Below are positions 7,987 through 16,945 of a stretch of DNA of 64,000 nt, piece by piece. Numbering within the stretch: the first letter of the stretch is position 1; the number at the start of each line of letters is the position of its first letter. The position numbers and the translations under genes are program-made. The notes beneath the pieces are model-generated. The model was not told where the DNA came from. It was given only the letters and a program-made list of their open reading frames with translations, and made no database searches. Source of the DNA: Paenibacillus sp. URB8-2 (lineage in GTDB: Bacteria; Bacillota; Bacilli; Paenibacillales; Paenibacillaceae); assembly GCF_013393385.1 (NCBI RefSeq), contig NZ_AP023239.1, forward strand, positions 310,001 through 374,000, in the 5' to 3' direction.

Positions 7987-10422
7987 CTACACCGGAACGT
8001 CCCGGCTGCCTCTCTCCATCGGCGTGCTGCACAGCGGGCAGGGCTTGTGCGCCAGGTGGTCTTCGGCGCCGCCGGACTTGACGCGCATCCAGCCCGGGCA
8101 GGCCGCGTCCGGGCAGCTCCAGGCCGCGACCGTGCGCGTGCGGCCGGAAGCGGCTGCTCCGGCGCCCCTGCCATCGGCGCCGCCGGAGCGCCCATGGCGG
8201 GCTGCGCCGCCGCCATATCCGCCGCGGCCGGTGGAGCTGTCCGCGTCAGCGCCGGCAGCTGCCGCGCGTCCGCCCAGGCCCGCGCCGCTGCCGGCGTTCC
8301 CGCCGCCGGACCGGGCGCCTTGCCGGCCGTCGCCTGCGCCGCCGTCGCCTGCGCCCGCCGCCCCGGCTGCGCCGAACGCCGCCAGCATAAAGCGGGAGAC
8401 CGGGGCTTTCCTGCCCCGGTGCAGCGCGGGCGAGCTGACCAGCAGCTCTTCCTTGGCGCGGGTGACCGCCACGTACGCCAGGCGGCGTTCTTCCTCCATC
8501 AGCGCCAGCGCTTCACCGCCGCCTTCCGCCGTCTGGCGGTCCTTCAGCCGGCCCGCATCCAGCGCCGAGCTGTGCGGCAGAATGCCTTCGGACGCGCCGA
8601 GCAGCACGACGACGGGAAACTCCAGCCCTTTGGACTTGTGAATCGTCATCAGCGCCACGCGGTCGCCCTGCTCGGTCCCGCCGGGAAGCCGGTGATGCTC
8701 GTTTCTTGACGTCACCTCGTCAATGAAATCAAGAAATAGGGGGATGCTGCCGAAGCGTCCCGCCGACAGCTCCAGCTCGTCCAGCATTTCCTTCAGCGTC
8801 TCCCGGTGCAGCGTCGCCTGATGGCGCTCGTCCGCCAGGACGAAGGAATCATAGAAGCGGCTGCGGATCTGCCGGATCGCCTGGAGCGGCGTGAGCTCCC
8901 GCAGATGGCGGAGCATGTCCAGCCGCTCCCTTATGGCCGTCTGGCGAAAGTCCGCCAGCCCGGGCAGGCTCAGCAGATGGATCAGCGGCCCCTGTTTTGG
9001 CTGATCCGCCTCCATCCGGTGGATATGCGCCATTCCCTGCTCTCTGCTTACATAGAGTGTAGGCAGCATATCCTCCATGGCGGCAAAATTCCGCCGGTTC
9101 ACCGTCAACCGCAAATGGCCGACGACCGGCGAAATGAGCCAATGCTCATACAGCAGACGGCCTTCGCCGTAGTCGATGTAAGGGATGTCGCGCAGCAGCA
9201 GCCGCTCCAGCACGGCGCGGCTGCTGCTGGATGCTCGGTACAGCACGGCGAAATCGCCGTAGCTCCGCACACCCTGCTCCACGGCGGAAACAATGTACTC
9301 CACGATGGCCTCCGCTTCCTCGTCGGCCGTGTAGGGTCGGAGGTACCGCGGCTGGACGCCTTCCGGCGCCGCCGCACGCAGCGTTTTGGGACGCCGCCGC
9401 GTGTTGCCCCGGATAATCCCGTTGCCGAGGCCGATGATGGCGGGGCCTGAGCGGTAGTTGATGTCGAGCGTAATCACCTTGGCCTCAGGGTACAGCTGCT
9501 CGAATTCAAGAATGAACTCGCTCCGCGCTCCGTTGAACGAATAGATCGTCTGATCGTCGTCGCCGACCACCATCAGATTGCTCCGGGGGCGGGCGATCAT
9601 GCGGATCAGCTCGTACTGTAGCGCGTTCGTATCCTGAAATTCATCGACCATTATATATAGATAAGTTCTTTGCAGCTCCGCAAGCAGCTCCGGCCGTTCC
9701 TGCAGCATCCGGTAGGCGTGCAGCAGCACATCGTCGAAGTCGATTTTGCCGTTGTCCTGTTTCCACTGCTCGTAGCGCTTTAAAATCTCCTTGATTTCCT
9801 TGTCCGCATTCGTGAGCTCGGGAAGGCTGCCCGCATCGCCCATGTTCATTTTGCAGGAGGACAGAAGAGAGAGCAGACTTTCCGGCGGGTATGCGTCCTT
9901 GGGCAGGCCCAGTTCCCGCATGATCGCTTTAAGCAGAATATGCTGACGGCGCGTTTCATGGAAAATCTCCTGCCGGACTCCCTGTCTCCGCAGAAAGTAC
10001 AGAAAAAAAGAATGGAACGTGCGGGCCTGCAGTCCCGAAAGTTCCATTCCGCCGATCCCGGGCAGCCTGCCGATCCGCTCCCGCATTTCAGCCGCCGCCC
10101 TGCTGGAGAACGTCAGCAGCAGCAGACGTCCGGGCGAAACGCGGCGCACGGACAATAAGTAGCCTGTCCGGCAGACCAGTACACTCGTCTTGCCGGAACC
10201 GGCGCCCGCCAGCGTCAGCAGCGGGCCGTCGCCGTGCCGCACCGCCGCGATCTGCGAAGCGTTCAGCAGAATGCCGTCCCGCTCCAGCGTCCTGAAATAG
10301 CCGGCATCCGGCTCATCACCGCGCACCAGCTCCCGGCTCGTCTTCGCCGAAGCCGCCGCCGCCCGCGGGACACGGGTTGCGGCGGCTCCCGGCGGAACCG
10401 GATGAAACAGCAGCTTGTTCAT
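7987..10422 (-). CDS. UvrD/PcrA-like ATP-dependent helicase with C-terminal zinc ribbon
   Basis: SF1A 3'-5' DNA helicase of 811 aa. Walker A GAGSGKT lies near residues 73-79, motif II DEFQD at 260-264, QTIYSFNGARSEF around 288 and VAVTRAKEEL around 650. The conserved helicase core ends near residue 685. It is followed by about 80 residues of almost pure Gly, Ala, Asp, Ser and Arg, then a Cys-rich end (CPDAACPGW and CPLCS) that looks like a zinc ribbon. A GTG at 10434 is possible, but AAAGGTGA is best spaced for ATG 10422. The linker DNA (about 8150-8400) is extremely GC-rich. It probably acts in repair or recombination; single gene. Confidence 0.9.
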   Translation of the reverse strand: MNKLLFHPVPPGAAATRVPRAAAASAKTSRELVRGDEPDAGYFRTLERDGILLNASQIAAVRHGDGPLLTLAGAGSGKTSVLVCRTGYLLSVRRVSPGRLLLLTFSSRAAAEMRERIGRLPGIGGMELSGLQARTFHSFFLYFLRRQGVRQEIFHETRRQHILLKAIMRELGLPKDAYPPESLLSLLSSCKMNMGDAGSLPELTNADKEIKEILKRYEQWKQDNGKIDFDDVLLHAYRMLQERPELLAELQRTYLYIMVDEFQDTNALQYELIRMIARPRSNLMVVGDDDQTIYSFNGARSEFILEFEQLYPEAKVITLDINYRSGPAIIGLGNGIIRGNTRRRPKTLRAAAPEGVQPRYLRPYTADEEAEAIVEYIVSAVEQGVRSYGDFAVLYRASSSSRAVLERLLLRDIPYIDYGEGRLLYEHWLISPVVGHLRLTVNRRNFAAMEDMLPTLYVSREQGMAHIHRMEADQPKQGPLIHLLSLPGLADFRQTAIRERLDMLRHLRELTPLQAIRQIRSRFYDSFVLADERHQATLHRETLKEMLDELELSAGRFGSIPLFLDFIDEVTSRNEHHRLPGGTEQGDRVALMTIHKSKGLEFPVVVLLGASEGILPHSSALDAGRLKDRQTAEGGGEALALMEEERRLAYVAVTRAKEELLVSSPALHRGRKAPVSRFMLAAFGAAGAAGAGDGGAGDGRQGARSGGGNAGSGAGLGGRAAAAGADADSSTGRGGYGGGAARHGRSGGADGRGAGAAASGRTRTVAAWSCPDAACPGWMRVKSGGAEDHLAHKPCPLCSTPMERGSRDVPV

Positions 10423-10638
10423 GATAATAGTCACCTTTACCTATATCCTAATCTTCAAATTCGCATTTTTACCAACCTACACTATACCATCTATGCAGGG
10501 AGTCTGCATCCAGTGGGAGGAACTGGCCGGTCGGGTCCTTTTACGCAATGCCAATGCGCAAGCCTGAACGGAACCGTCCAAGGCTTTAAGGTCCGGGGGC
10601 AGTGAGTGGAAATTTAACTGACCGTCCAGGCCTATCTT

Positions 10639-11448
10639 CTATCTCCCTCCAAGCACCTGGAGCAGACGCTGATTGAACAGCTCCAGCTCGTCATAGAAAA
10701 TGGCATGCCCGCTATGTTCAAAGGTCAGCAGCTGCGAACCCCGGATGCCCTGGTGCATCAGACGGGCGAAATCGTAGGGACAAATCTGATCGAGAACGCC
10801 GTGGAAAATCGCGGTGGGCACCTGAATCAAGGGGAGATCGGGGCGTAAATCTTCGTTCCGCAGCATCAGTACGCCGCCGGCGGTTCCGTGGTTGGACGGC
10901 GATACATTAAGGGACTGGAACCACTCGCGAAAGGCGGGGGAAACCGGCTTGGCAAAAAAATTCTCTCCAAAGGAGGCGACCGTCTGCGGCCGGTCGGTAT
11001 ACACGCCCGCGAGCAGCTGATCGATGGCCGATACGGGCATCCCGTACGGATAGTCCGCTCCCCGGGCAAACTTGGGAGCCGCCGCCGACAGAAGCAGTAG
11101 CTGCGACAGACGGCAGCCCCGGTGCCGGGCCGCATAGTGCAGGACGACGGCGCCGCCCATGGAGAAGCCGATCAGCCGCACACCCGTAAGGCGCAGGGTA
11201 TCGAGCACTACCCGGATATCGTCGGCCATCCGGTCATAAGTATAGCCCTCCCAGGGCCGGTCGGACTGGCCGTAGCCGCGCAGGTCGATCGAAATGCAGC
11301 GGTAGCCGTATTTGGGAAGATGCGTCACCTGATATTCGAACATTCGGTGATCGAGCGGCCAGCCGTGCACGAGGACAACCGGTGTGCCGCTGCCGATATC
11401 CTCCACGAACAGTTTGACGCCCGGTTCCGTTTCAATATAGTACTGCAC
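10639..11448 (-). CDS. Alpha/beta fold hydrolase
   Basis: 269 aa, complete. The oxyanion motif HGW is at residues 28-30, the nucleophile elbow GFSMGG carries Ser96, an acid is likely near residue 220 (GVLDQICPYDF), and the catalytic His is in HSGHAIF near 248. This arrangement is closest to the non-haem chloroperoxidase/arylesterase group of small esterases, but the substrate is unknown. Starts at GTG with GGCGGGATGA upstream. It is a monocistronic minus-strand gene; the next gene upstream is divergent. Confidence 0.88.
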   Translation of the reverse strand: MQYYIETEPGVKLFVEDIGSGTPVVLVHGWPLDHRMFEYQVTHLPKYGYRCISIDLRGYGQSDRPWEGYTYDRMADDIRVVLDTLRLTGVRLIGFSMGGAVVLHYAARHRGCRLSQLLLLSAAAPKFARGADYPYGMPVSAIDQLLAGVYTDRPQTVASFGENFFAKPVSPAFREWFQSLNVSPSNHGTAGGVLMLRNEDLRPDLPLIQVPTAIFHGVLDQICPYDFARLMHQGIRGSQLLTFEHSGHAIFYDELELFNQRLLQVLGGR

Positions 11449-11697
11449 AGAGTCATCCCGCCTTTCGGTATCGTTAACTATTCGATGTATACGCGAGGCT
11501 TCAGGGCGCTATGATCAAAAAGGAGTGAACCGGAAGGGTTGACTTTAATTGGAGTTATATTCAGAGCGGCGGGAGACACCCGGCGGGGCTTCTGCTCTGG
11601 TAAGCGGCGGACTCCCGATCATTTCATGTCAGCCCATTCCCTTTGAGGCAAACGTTCATACTCTAACAACAAATTGAATAAGTGGAGATGAACGCTT

Positions 11698-12498
11698 GTG
11701 TCCCCTACCTTTGAAGGACCTGCAATAGATGTGTTGATTCCGGCTATTGAGAAGGATCTGGCTACTTTGCCGCATGTGGTTGACGCTGTGAGGAAGCATG
11801 TCAGGCATCCGATTCGCAGCATTTTGATCGTCGCGCCCCGCAAGGAGCGGATTATGGATTTTTGCCGCAGGAAAGCTTGTACCTTCGTCGATGAAAATAC
11901 GGTGCTGCCCATCACCAAAAAGGATATTCACTACCGGTCGCGCACCTGGGAGCGCTCGGGCTGGCTGTTTCAACAGCTGCTGAAGCTGGGGGGCGACAAG
12001 CTGTGCACGGCGGATTATTTTTTGGTCATCGATGCCGATACGGTCCTAATTGCGCCGCACCGGTTCCGCTCAAGCGGAAAGACGGTGTTTTACTGCCGGG
12101 ACTGGAGCCAGCCGGAATATTTCACGACCTACCGGAAGCTGATGGGGCGCAAGGCTGCCCGGCCTTCCTCGTTCGTGACGCATTATATGCTGTTTGAGCG
12201 CCGCCGGCTCTCACGCATGAAGCGGGAAATCGAGTCCATGCATGGTGTTCCGTGGTATACGGCCATTATGCGCAGCATGAACCGCACCCGGCAGTTTGCT
12301 TTTTCCGAATTTGAAACCTACGCCAATTATGTGTACTCCGCGGACCGCGGCGGAATGATTCTAAAGAAAGCTCGCAACAAAAGCTTGAACATGAGTGCCT
12401 CGCAGATTTCCAAACCGGCTATCCAAAAGTACGCCCGCACCTTCCGGTCGCTCTCTTTTCATAAACGGAAAGGGTATATTCGGACGCCGAAGCAATGA
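11698..12498 (+). CDS. DUF6492 family glycosyltransferase-like protein
   Basis: 266 aa from GTG 11698 (GGAGATGA upstream). The N-terminus IDVLIPAIEKDLATLPHVVDAV and the DAD motif at 112-114 (FLVIDADTV) are typical of GT-A fold nucleotide-sugar enzymes. The pattern as a whole matches the DUF6492 group, often found in cell-surface or spore polysaccharide loci. No signal peptide or membrane helix is visible; the C-terminus is strongly basic. The donor and acceptor cannot be inferred and the neighbours give no help. Confidence 0.7.
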   Translation: MSPTFEGPAIDVLIPAIEKDLATLPHVVDAVRKHVRHPIRSILIVAPRKERIMDFCRRKACTFVDENTVLPITKKDIHYRSRTWERSGWLFQQLLKLGGDKLCTADYFLVIDADTVLIAPHRFRSSGKTVFYCRDWSQPEYFTTYRKLMGRKAARPSSFVTHYMLFERRRLSRMKREIESMHGVPWYTAIMRSMNRTRQFAFSEFETYANYVYSADRGGMILKKARNKSLNMSASQISKPAIQKYARTFRSLSFHKRKGYIRTPKQ

Positions 12499-12624
12499 CG
12501 ACAGAACCGTAATAAGATTCATCCCGCACTGGCCCGCCGCCGGCAGCCTCCCCTCGCCATTAGACAAGCGCAGTCAAGCGTTTTATAGTTAATGGATATA
12601 GGCGAATGATGGGAGTAGAGAATA

Positions 12625-13650
12625 GTGGTCAAAGCAACGATTGGGGATGTGGCGGCAAGAGCCGGCGTGTCCAAAAGCACCGTATCCCAATATTTGAACA
12701 AACGGTATCAGCATATGGGGACCGAGACGCGCGCCAAGATCGAAGCGGCAATCGAGGCGCTTGATTACCAGCCGAATGTGCTTGCCCGGGGACTGAAGCA
12801 GAAGCGGACGTCGACGGTCGGCGTTATCGTGGCCAATATCATGCATCGGCTGACCACCGAAATTTGCCGGGGCATCGAAGATTACTGCCAGGAGCAGGAT
12901 ATCAACGTTATTTTGTGCAACAGCGACGAAGACGGGGAGAAGGAGAAGAAATACGCCGAAATGCTTCAGGCCAAGCAGGTGGACGGCATCATTTTGCTTC
13001 CTACCGGGAAGAACGGTTCCCTCTATAAAAAGCTTGCCAAGCACGGGCACCCCATCCTGTTCATGGACCGGAAGGTGGAAAGCGTCAAGGCCGACACGAT
13101 TGTCGTCAATAACCGCGAGTCGGTCTATGAGGCGGTGTCGCATCTGAAGGAGCGGGGACACCGGAGGATCGCGCTTGCTACAGCGCCGCTGACGATCAGC
13201 ACCCGGACGGAGCGGACCGAAGGATTCCGGAAAGCGATGAACGACCACGGATTGGAATGCGGCAGCCGGTATGTGATTAATGCGGAAATATCCAGCCTGA
13301 ACAGAAAGTTCCGCGAGCTGTTTGACGGCCCGGAGCCGCCTACGGCGCTGATCGCGGGCAACGACCTCGTGCTGCTGGAGGCGCTTGCCTTTGTGAAGGA
13401 GCGGAATCTCCGGGTGCCGGAGGATCTGGCGCTGGTCGCCTTCGACAACATTCCTTTTGCCCACCTGCTAACGCCGACGCTAACCACCATCAATCAGCCT
13501 TCATTGGAAATGGGAAGAAAAGCGGCCGAGCGGATCATCAGCCGCATCCGTTCGAAGGAGGACCTGGCGCCGGAAGAGTACGTCTTCAAGTGTGAGCTGG
13601 CGGTGCGGCAGTCGTCGGATTTGAAGCGCGGTGGCGCGGATTCACCGTGA
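12625..13650 (+). CDS. LacI family regulator, KdgR-like
   Basis: 341 aa. N-terminal LacI helix-turn-helix (IGDVAARAGVSKSTVSQYLN, residues 6-25) with hinge, then a periplasmic-binding-protein-like sensor domain (about residues 60-335). The SQYLN recognition helix and RGLKQKRTSTVGVIV hinge resemble KdgR-type regulators of 2-keto-3-deoxygluconate genes. It starts at GTG 12625 with GGGAG upstream. No sugar genes lie beside it; the nearest candidate target is the KDG-kinase type operon at 25 kb, whose tandem operator has a LacI-like shape. That link is inference. Confidence 0.85.
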   Translation: MVKATIGDVAARAGVSKSTVSQYLNKRYQHMGTETRAKIEAAIEALDYQPNVLARGLKQKRTSTVGVIVANIMHRLTTEICRGIEDYCQEQDINVILCNSDEDGEKEKKYAEMLQAKQVDGIILLPTGKNGSLYKKLAKHGHPILFMDRKVESVKADTIVVNNRESVYEAVSHLKERGHRRIALATAPLTISTRTERTEGFRKAMNDHGLECGSRYVINAEISSLNRKFRELFDGPEPPTALIAGNDLVLLEALAFVKERNLRVPEDLALVAFDNIPFAHLLTPTLTTINQPSLEMGRKAAERIISRIRSKEDLAPEEYVFKCELAVRQSSDLKRGGADSP

Positions 13651-13743
13651 ACGTGAACATTTGCCATCCTTACAGTAAGCCGGAGGCTACTCATCAGAGC
13701 GTCTCGCTGACCGCAAGCGATATGGAAAAATCCCATTATCCCA

Positions 13744-13796
13744 GGAACACCTTCGTGAATCGTATGGAACGATTCGGCGGAGGTGTTCTTCATTTT
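13744..13796 (+). terminator. Terminator after the LacI gene
   Basis: A long imperfect stem: GAACACCT...AATCGT pairs with ACGATTC...AGGTGTTC, followed by TTCATTTT. A 102-codon open frame that overlaps it looks spurious. Confidence 0.65.
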
Positions 13797-13929
13797 AGCG
13801 GAGATATTTCCGGGCCGCTCCGTGGAGTAAGGCTGCGTAGAGAGACAGCAAACAGGGGGGAGAATCGATTGCAGGGAGACATGGAGGATCTAATCAATAT
13901 GGAATGTGTTTCTTATTTCGGATTCTCTA

Positions 13930-13982
13930 AATTGGTATTGGATTTTAATACATAATTGGTTATTTTCTATCAAGTGTATAAA
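13930..13982 (+). promoter_or_regulatory. Promoter and probable MocR sites of the aromatic amino acid operon
   Basis: Two direct AATTGGTA/TT motifs begin at 13930 and 13954, 24 bp apart, followed by a possible -10 TATAAA at 13977-13982. The downstream motif ATAATTGGTTATT (13952-13964) is, as its reverse complement, a 12 of 13 match to AATAACCGATTAT at 22100-22112 in front of the MocR gene. The -35 position has no good TTGACA, as expected for an activated promoter. Confidence 0.5.
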
Positions 13983-14023
13983 AGGTATTATTTTCCACGA
14001 GAACCGAAGTTAGGAGGAAATGC

Positions 14024-14776
14024 ATGAAAGATCAGAGTCAAGAACTGCAATCTAAAAAGTTCAGGGTCGAGTTTGCCGAAGAAGTCTTCACAGTGGCACC
14101 GAACTTGTATGTGGGGTTAATTGCCGTTCCGCACGTGAACAATCTGGACAAAGATGCTGAAGTTAATGCCCTGCTTATGCACATGGAGCAGGAAATTATA
14201 AACTCCGGATTGCAGAAGGAGTCCGTTAGTGAAATTCCAACAATTGCGGCTTGGCGTAAAGTCTACAGCCAATTCGGAGCAAAACCTTCGAGGTATCCTT
14301 GTGCGGCCGAATCATTGATCAAGCGGGTGATTGAACACGGGAGCCTGCCTCGTATCCATACGTTGGTAAATCTTTGTAACGCTATCTCCCTCAAATCCAG
14401 AATGCCAATAGCGTCATGTGATATTGCTGACGTTCAAGGATTGGTTATTCGGCATGCTGAAGGAAATGAGCCCTACCTGCCAATCGGTAAACCGGAAGAG
14501 AGGGAATTTCCTGCCCCGGGTGAGATCATTTACGCCGATCAGCTTGGACGAGCCCACTCTCGGAGGTGGAACTGGCGTCAAAGCGATGTAGTGAAAACAA
14601 CTGCAAAATCTAAACGAATGCTCTTTACAGTAGAGGCTGTCCATCAGGAAGCCAAGATCCTTGTGGAAGCCACTACATTTCTTCTTCTTGAACTGCTTGG
14701 GCCATTTACTGAAGAGGGGACTTGTGACAAGGCATTTATTCACGGAAATTCTCGTGTATACGAATTTCAAATGTAG
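14024..14776 (+). CDS. Free-standing B3/4 (PheRS editing-type) domain protein
   Basis: 250 aa, all of it a B3/B4 domain like that of the phenylalanyl-tRNA synthetase beta subunit, which hydrolyses Tyr mischarged onto tRNA-Phe. Visible family features are AWRKVYSQFGAKPSRYPCAAESLIKRV (residues 86-112), the central LVNLCNAISLKSRMPIASCDI, and the ADQLGRAHSRRWNWRQSD segment. No aminoacylation domain is present. First gene of a ten-gene operon, with AGGAGG seven bases before ATG. In this context I infer that it clears tRNA charged with an aromatic amino acid analogue; it could instead be a general editing factor. Confidence 0.85.
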   Translation: MKDQSQELQSKKFRVEFAEEVFTVAPNLYVGLIAVPHVNNLDKDAEVNALLMHMEQEIINSGLQKESVSEIPTIAAWRKVYSQFGAKPSRYPCAAESLIKRVIEHGSLPRIHTLVNLCNAISLKSRMPIASCDIADVQGLVIRHAEGNEPYLPIGKPEEREFPAPGEIIYADQLGRAHSRRWNWRQSDVVKTTAKSKRMLFTVEAVHQEAKILVEATTFLLLELLGPFTEEGTCDKAFIHGNSRVYEFQM

Positions 14777-14799
14777 CGACAGGGAGGTTTTTATAAATT

Positions 14800-15528
14800 G
14801 TGACGGATTACGCGCGGAGAATGAGCCTTTTCAGGAGGGGGATGCTTGATTCCGTTCCTATCGTTATGGGCTACATTCCTGCTTGCATCACGTTCGGACT
14901 CGTCGGCAAATCACTATCTTTGGGCAATTGGGAGGTTTTCCTTCTATCAGCCTTGGTTTACGCAGGAGCAAGTCAGTTTATCGGCGCCAAATTATTGGCT
15001 ACAGGCACACTGGCCCCTATTATCCTGTTGCTCACCCTTATTATTAACTTAAGGTATGGTTTCATCAGTACTTCTTTCTCGCAAAGAATCAACCGGCAAT
15101 CCGGATTATGGTCCAAAGCAATGGTCGGGTTTGGCTTAACGGAAGAGGTGTATGCAATAAGCATGATTTCCCGCGGGAACGGGGAACGCAAAGAGAAACT
15201 TTCGATAGCTTATTTGCTGGGGCTGGAGCTTCCTCCTTATGCGGTAACCTTGTTATCCACATGGACCGGAATAATACTTGCGCAATATATACCTGAACAC
15301 ATTCTTCCGGCGCTGAATACTTCTCTGTACGCCTTATTGATCGCTCTGATTGTTCCTCAATTGCGAGGAAGCAAGCGAAGCATCGTAATCTGTATTTCGG
15401 CAGCGGCCTCATCCTGGCTGTTGGAGCCCTTTCTGGGTGCGTCCACCGTACTCGTCTCCATGATGATCGGTGCTTGGGCAGGGGGAAGAACATCCTTGAA
15501 AAAGACAAATGGGAGGGAAGCGGCTTGA
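14800..15528 (+). CDS. azlC: AzlC family amino acid exporter, large subunit
   Basis: 242 aa integral membrane protein of the AzlC (LIV-E) family, with about seven helices and the family start PIVMGYIPACITFGLVGKSLSLG. AzlC together with the small AzlD protein exports branched-chain amino acids or analogues (azaleucine resistance in B. subtilis). It starts at GTG 14800 with GGGAGG twelve bases before; ATG 14821 is an alternative. Its last four bases overlap azlD. In this operon it is a candidate exporter for the pathway product. Confidence 0.92.
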   Translation: MTDYARRMSLFRRGMLDSVPIVMGYIPACITFGLVGKSLSLGNWEVFLLSALVYAGASQFIGAKLLATGTLAPIILLLTLIINLRYGFISTSFSQRINRQSGLWSKAMVGFGLTEEVYAISMISRGNGERKEKLSIAYLLGLELPPYAVTLLSTWTGIILAQYIPEHILPALNTSLYALLIALIVPQLRGSKRSIVICISAAASSWLLEPFLGASTVLVSMMIGAWAGGRTSLKKTNGREAA

Positions 15529-15824
15529 CCATTCTTCTTATTGCCGCTATGGGGATAGTTACATTCCTGCTTCGGTTTACGCCGCTGCTTCTCGCAAAAA
15601 AAGTGCCGATAGAAGGAAAGAGCAACGGTTTCCTGGACAATCTTCCATTGGCTGTTCTTTCTTCACTAACGATCCCCGGCATTTTTCAAGTTGATGCAGA
15701 AACGCCCTGGGTTGGAATTGCAGCCGGATTAACCGCCGTTCTATTGGTTTGCATCCGCAAAGTTCCTTTGTTTCTGGTAATTGTTGCATCGGTCCTGGCC
15801 GCCCTTCTGGTAAAGATGATATAA
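15525..15824 (+). CDS. azlD: AzlD family amino acid exporter, small subunit
   Basis: 99 aa with three to four hydrophobic helices and the AzlD phrase LLRFTPLLLAKK. TTG 15525 overlaps the azlC stop (TTGA) and has GGAGG eight bases upstream; a longer frame from 15474 would lie inside azlC and is less likely. It works with AzlC as a two-component exporter in the membrane. The four-base overlap points to translational coupling and a fixed ratio. Confidence 0.9.
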   Translation: MTILLIAAMGIVTFLLRFTPLLLAKKVPIEGKSNGFLDNLPLAVLSSLTIPGIFQVDAETPWVGIAAGLTAVLLVCIRKVPLFLVIVASVLAALLVKMI

Positions 15825-15853
15825 GTTTCCGGTGAAGGAGAGATACAGTTAAT

Positions 15854-16531
15854 ATGATTTCCGTTCCGATAGAATTATTGGCTATTTGCGGGTCCACCCG
15901 TGCTGGTGGAAATACTGATCAAATTTTACAGTATACACGTGAAATTTCTTCTGAAAGGGGCGCTCATCTATCCATCGTGAATCTGCGGGATTATCATTTT
16001 TCCGCAAGTGGTACTTGTGTGGATTGCAATGATCGTGAAACGCCATGTGAGCTTAAAGATGACATGCCATATATCACGGATATGATGCGTAAAGCAGATG
16101 GAATTATCTACGCTGTACCGGTTCAAGGCTTTGGAATGGGCCATTTGATGCAAATTTTTATTGAGCGGTCGGGAGTTTGCTATCTTCGATTTGAAAGACC
16201 TCTTACCAATAAAGTCGGAGGAGTCATTGTTACCGGTCGTCGTTATAACCATAACCATGTATATTCGCAGATTGTGAATAACCTGCTATTAAATCGGATG
16301 ATTATTGTAGGCAGTGGATTTCCAGCACTCCTTCAAGGGGGGAAACCCAGTGAAGTATTAGGGGATATCGAGGGATTAGACTCGGTTCGACGTATGGTTA
16401 ATCGTATGATTGATATGGTGAAAACAATTAAACATTATTCACTATTAACCAATCAATCATACTTAACATTTAATGAAGGCAACGAACGAATGATAGGTGA
16501 AGACTTGCTCCAGCCACTAAAAAAACATTGA
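15854..16531 (+). CDS. NAD(P)H-dependent flavodoxin-fold oxidoreductase
   Basis: 225 aa. The N-terminal LLAICGSTRAGGNTDQIL is the FMN phosphate-binding loop of the NADPH-dependent FMN reductase / iron-sulfur flavoprotein superfamily. A CVDCNDRETPC motif near residues 54-64 resembles the cysteines of that group, and ADGIIYAVPVQGFGMGHLMQIFIERSG is the conserved flavin-contact segment. It probably reduces a quinoid, nitro or azo intermediate, or supplies reduced flavin. It is not a UbiX flavin prenyltransferase, so it does not explain prFMN for the UbiD-like protein downstream. Same strand, 29 bases after azlD. Confidence 0.82.
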   Translation: MISVPIELLAICGSTRAGGNTDQILQYTREISSERGAHLSIVNLRDYHFSASGTCVDCNDRETPCELKDDMPYITDMMRKADGIIYAVPVQGFGMGHLMQIFIERSGVCYLRFERPLTNKVGGVIVTGRRYNHNHVYSQIVNNLLLNRMIIVGSGFPALLQGGKPSEVLGDIEGLDSVRRMVNRMIDMVKTIKHYSLLTNQSYLTFNEGNERMIGEDLLQPLKKH

Positions 16532-16579
16532 AAGCGAAGCACAGGATAAAAACCACAAAAAAATGGAGGATTGATACAA

Positions 16580-16918
16580 ATGGATAAAGAGTTGATCGAA
16601 CTTGGTGCTGTGAATTTTCCGAATATGGAATGGAGTACCTGGGAAAAGCCAGGAGCAGTTGGTCGAGTGAAAATGAGCTTTGTTGGCAACAAGAGACTCC
16701 GCCTATTGGAGCTTCCCCCCGGCTTTAATGAGGAGCACTGGTGTCTCAAAGGCCACATAGGCTATGTATTGCAGGGTGAATTTACTATTCATTACCAGGA
16801 TAGAAAGGTAGCCTGCAGTCCGGGCATGGGATTTGTTATTCCTGATGGAGATCCTCATCGGTCACAAGGAATGGACGGAAGTCCTACATTGGTGTTTGTC
16901 ATTGATGAAATCGACTAA
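16580..16918 (+). CDS. Small single-domain cupin protein
   Basis: 112 aa from ATG 16580; GGAGG is ten bases upstream, which is better than the nearer TTG 16571. A single cupin barrel: GHIGYVLQGEFTIHY (motif 1) and PGMGFVIPDGDPHRSQ (motif 2). Motif 1 is shortened: the usual metal His pair is reduced to one His before the Gly, while motif 2 keeps its His. It could be an isomerase or cyclase-like enzyme acting on a chorismate-derived intermediate (BacB in bacilysin synthesis is a cupin of that type), or a ligand sensor. Confidence 0.78.
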   Translation: MDKELIELGAVNFPNMEWSTWEKPGAVGRVKMSFVGNKRLRLLELPPGFNEEHWCLKGHIGYVLQGEFTIHYQDRKVACSPGMGFVIPDGDPHRSQGMDGSPTLVFVIDEID

Positions 16919-16945
16919 AATTACAAATCGGAGAGTGAGTCTATC

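Noticed and set aside
12589..13464. 291-codon minus-strand open frame
   Set aside because: Shadow of the LacI-family gene on the other strand.
13647..13955. 102-codon open frame overlapping the LacI stop
   Set aside because: It reads through a terminator hairpin, has no ribosome site and no family pattern.
15854..16531. Flavoprotein considered as UbiX (prFMN maker) for the UbiD-like enzyme
   Set aside because: Its N-terminus is the flavodoxin-like CGSTRAGGNT loop of FMN reductases and lacks UbiX motifs.
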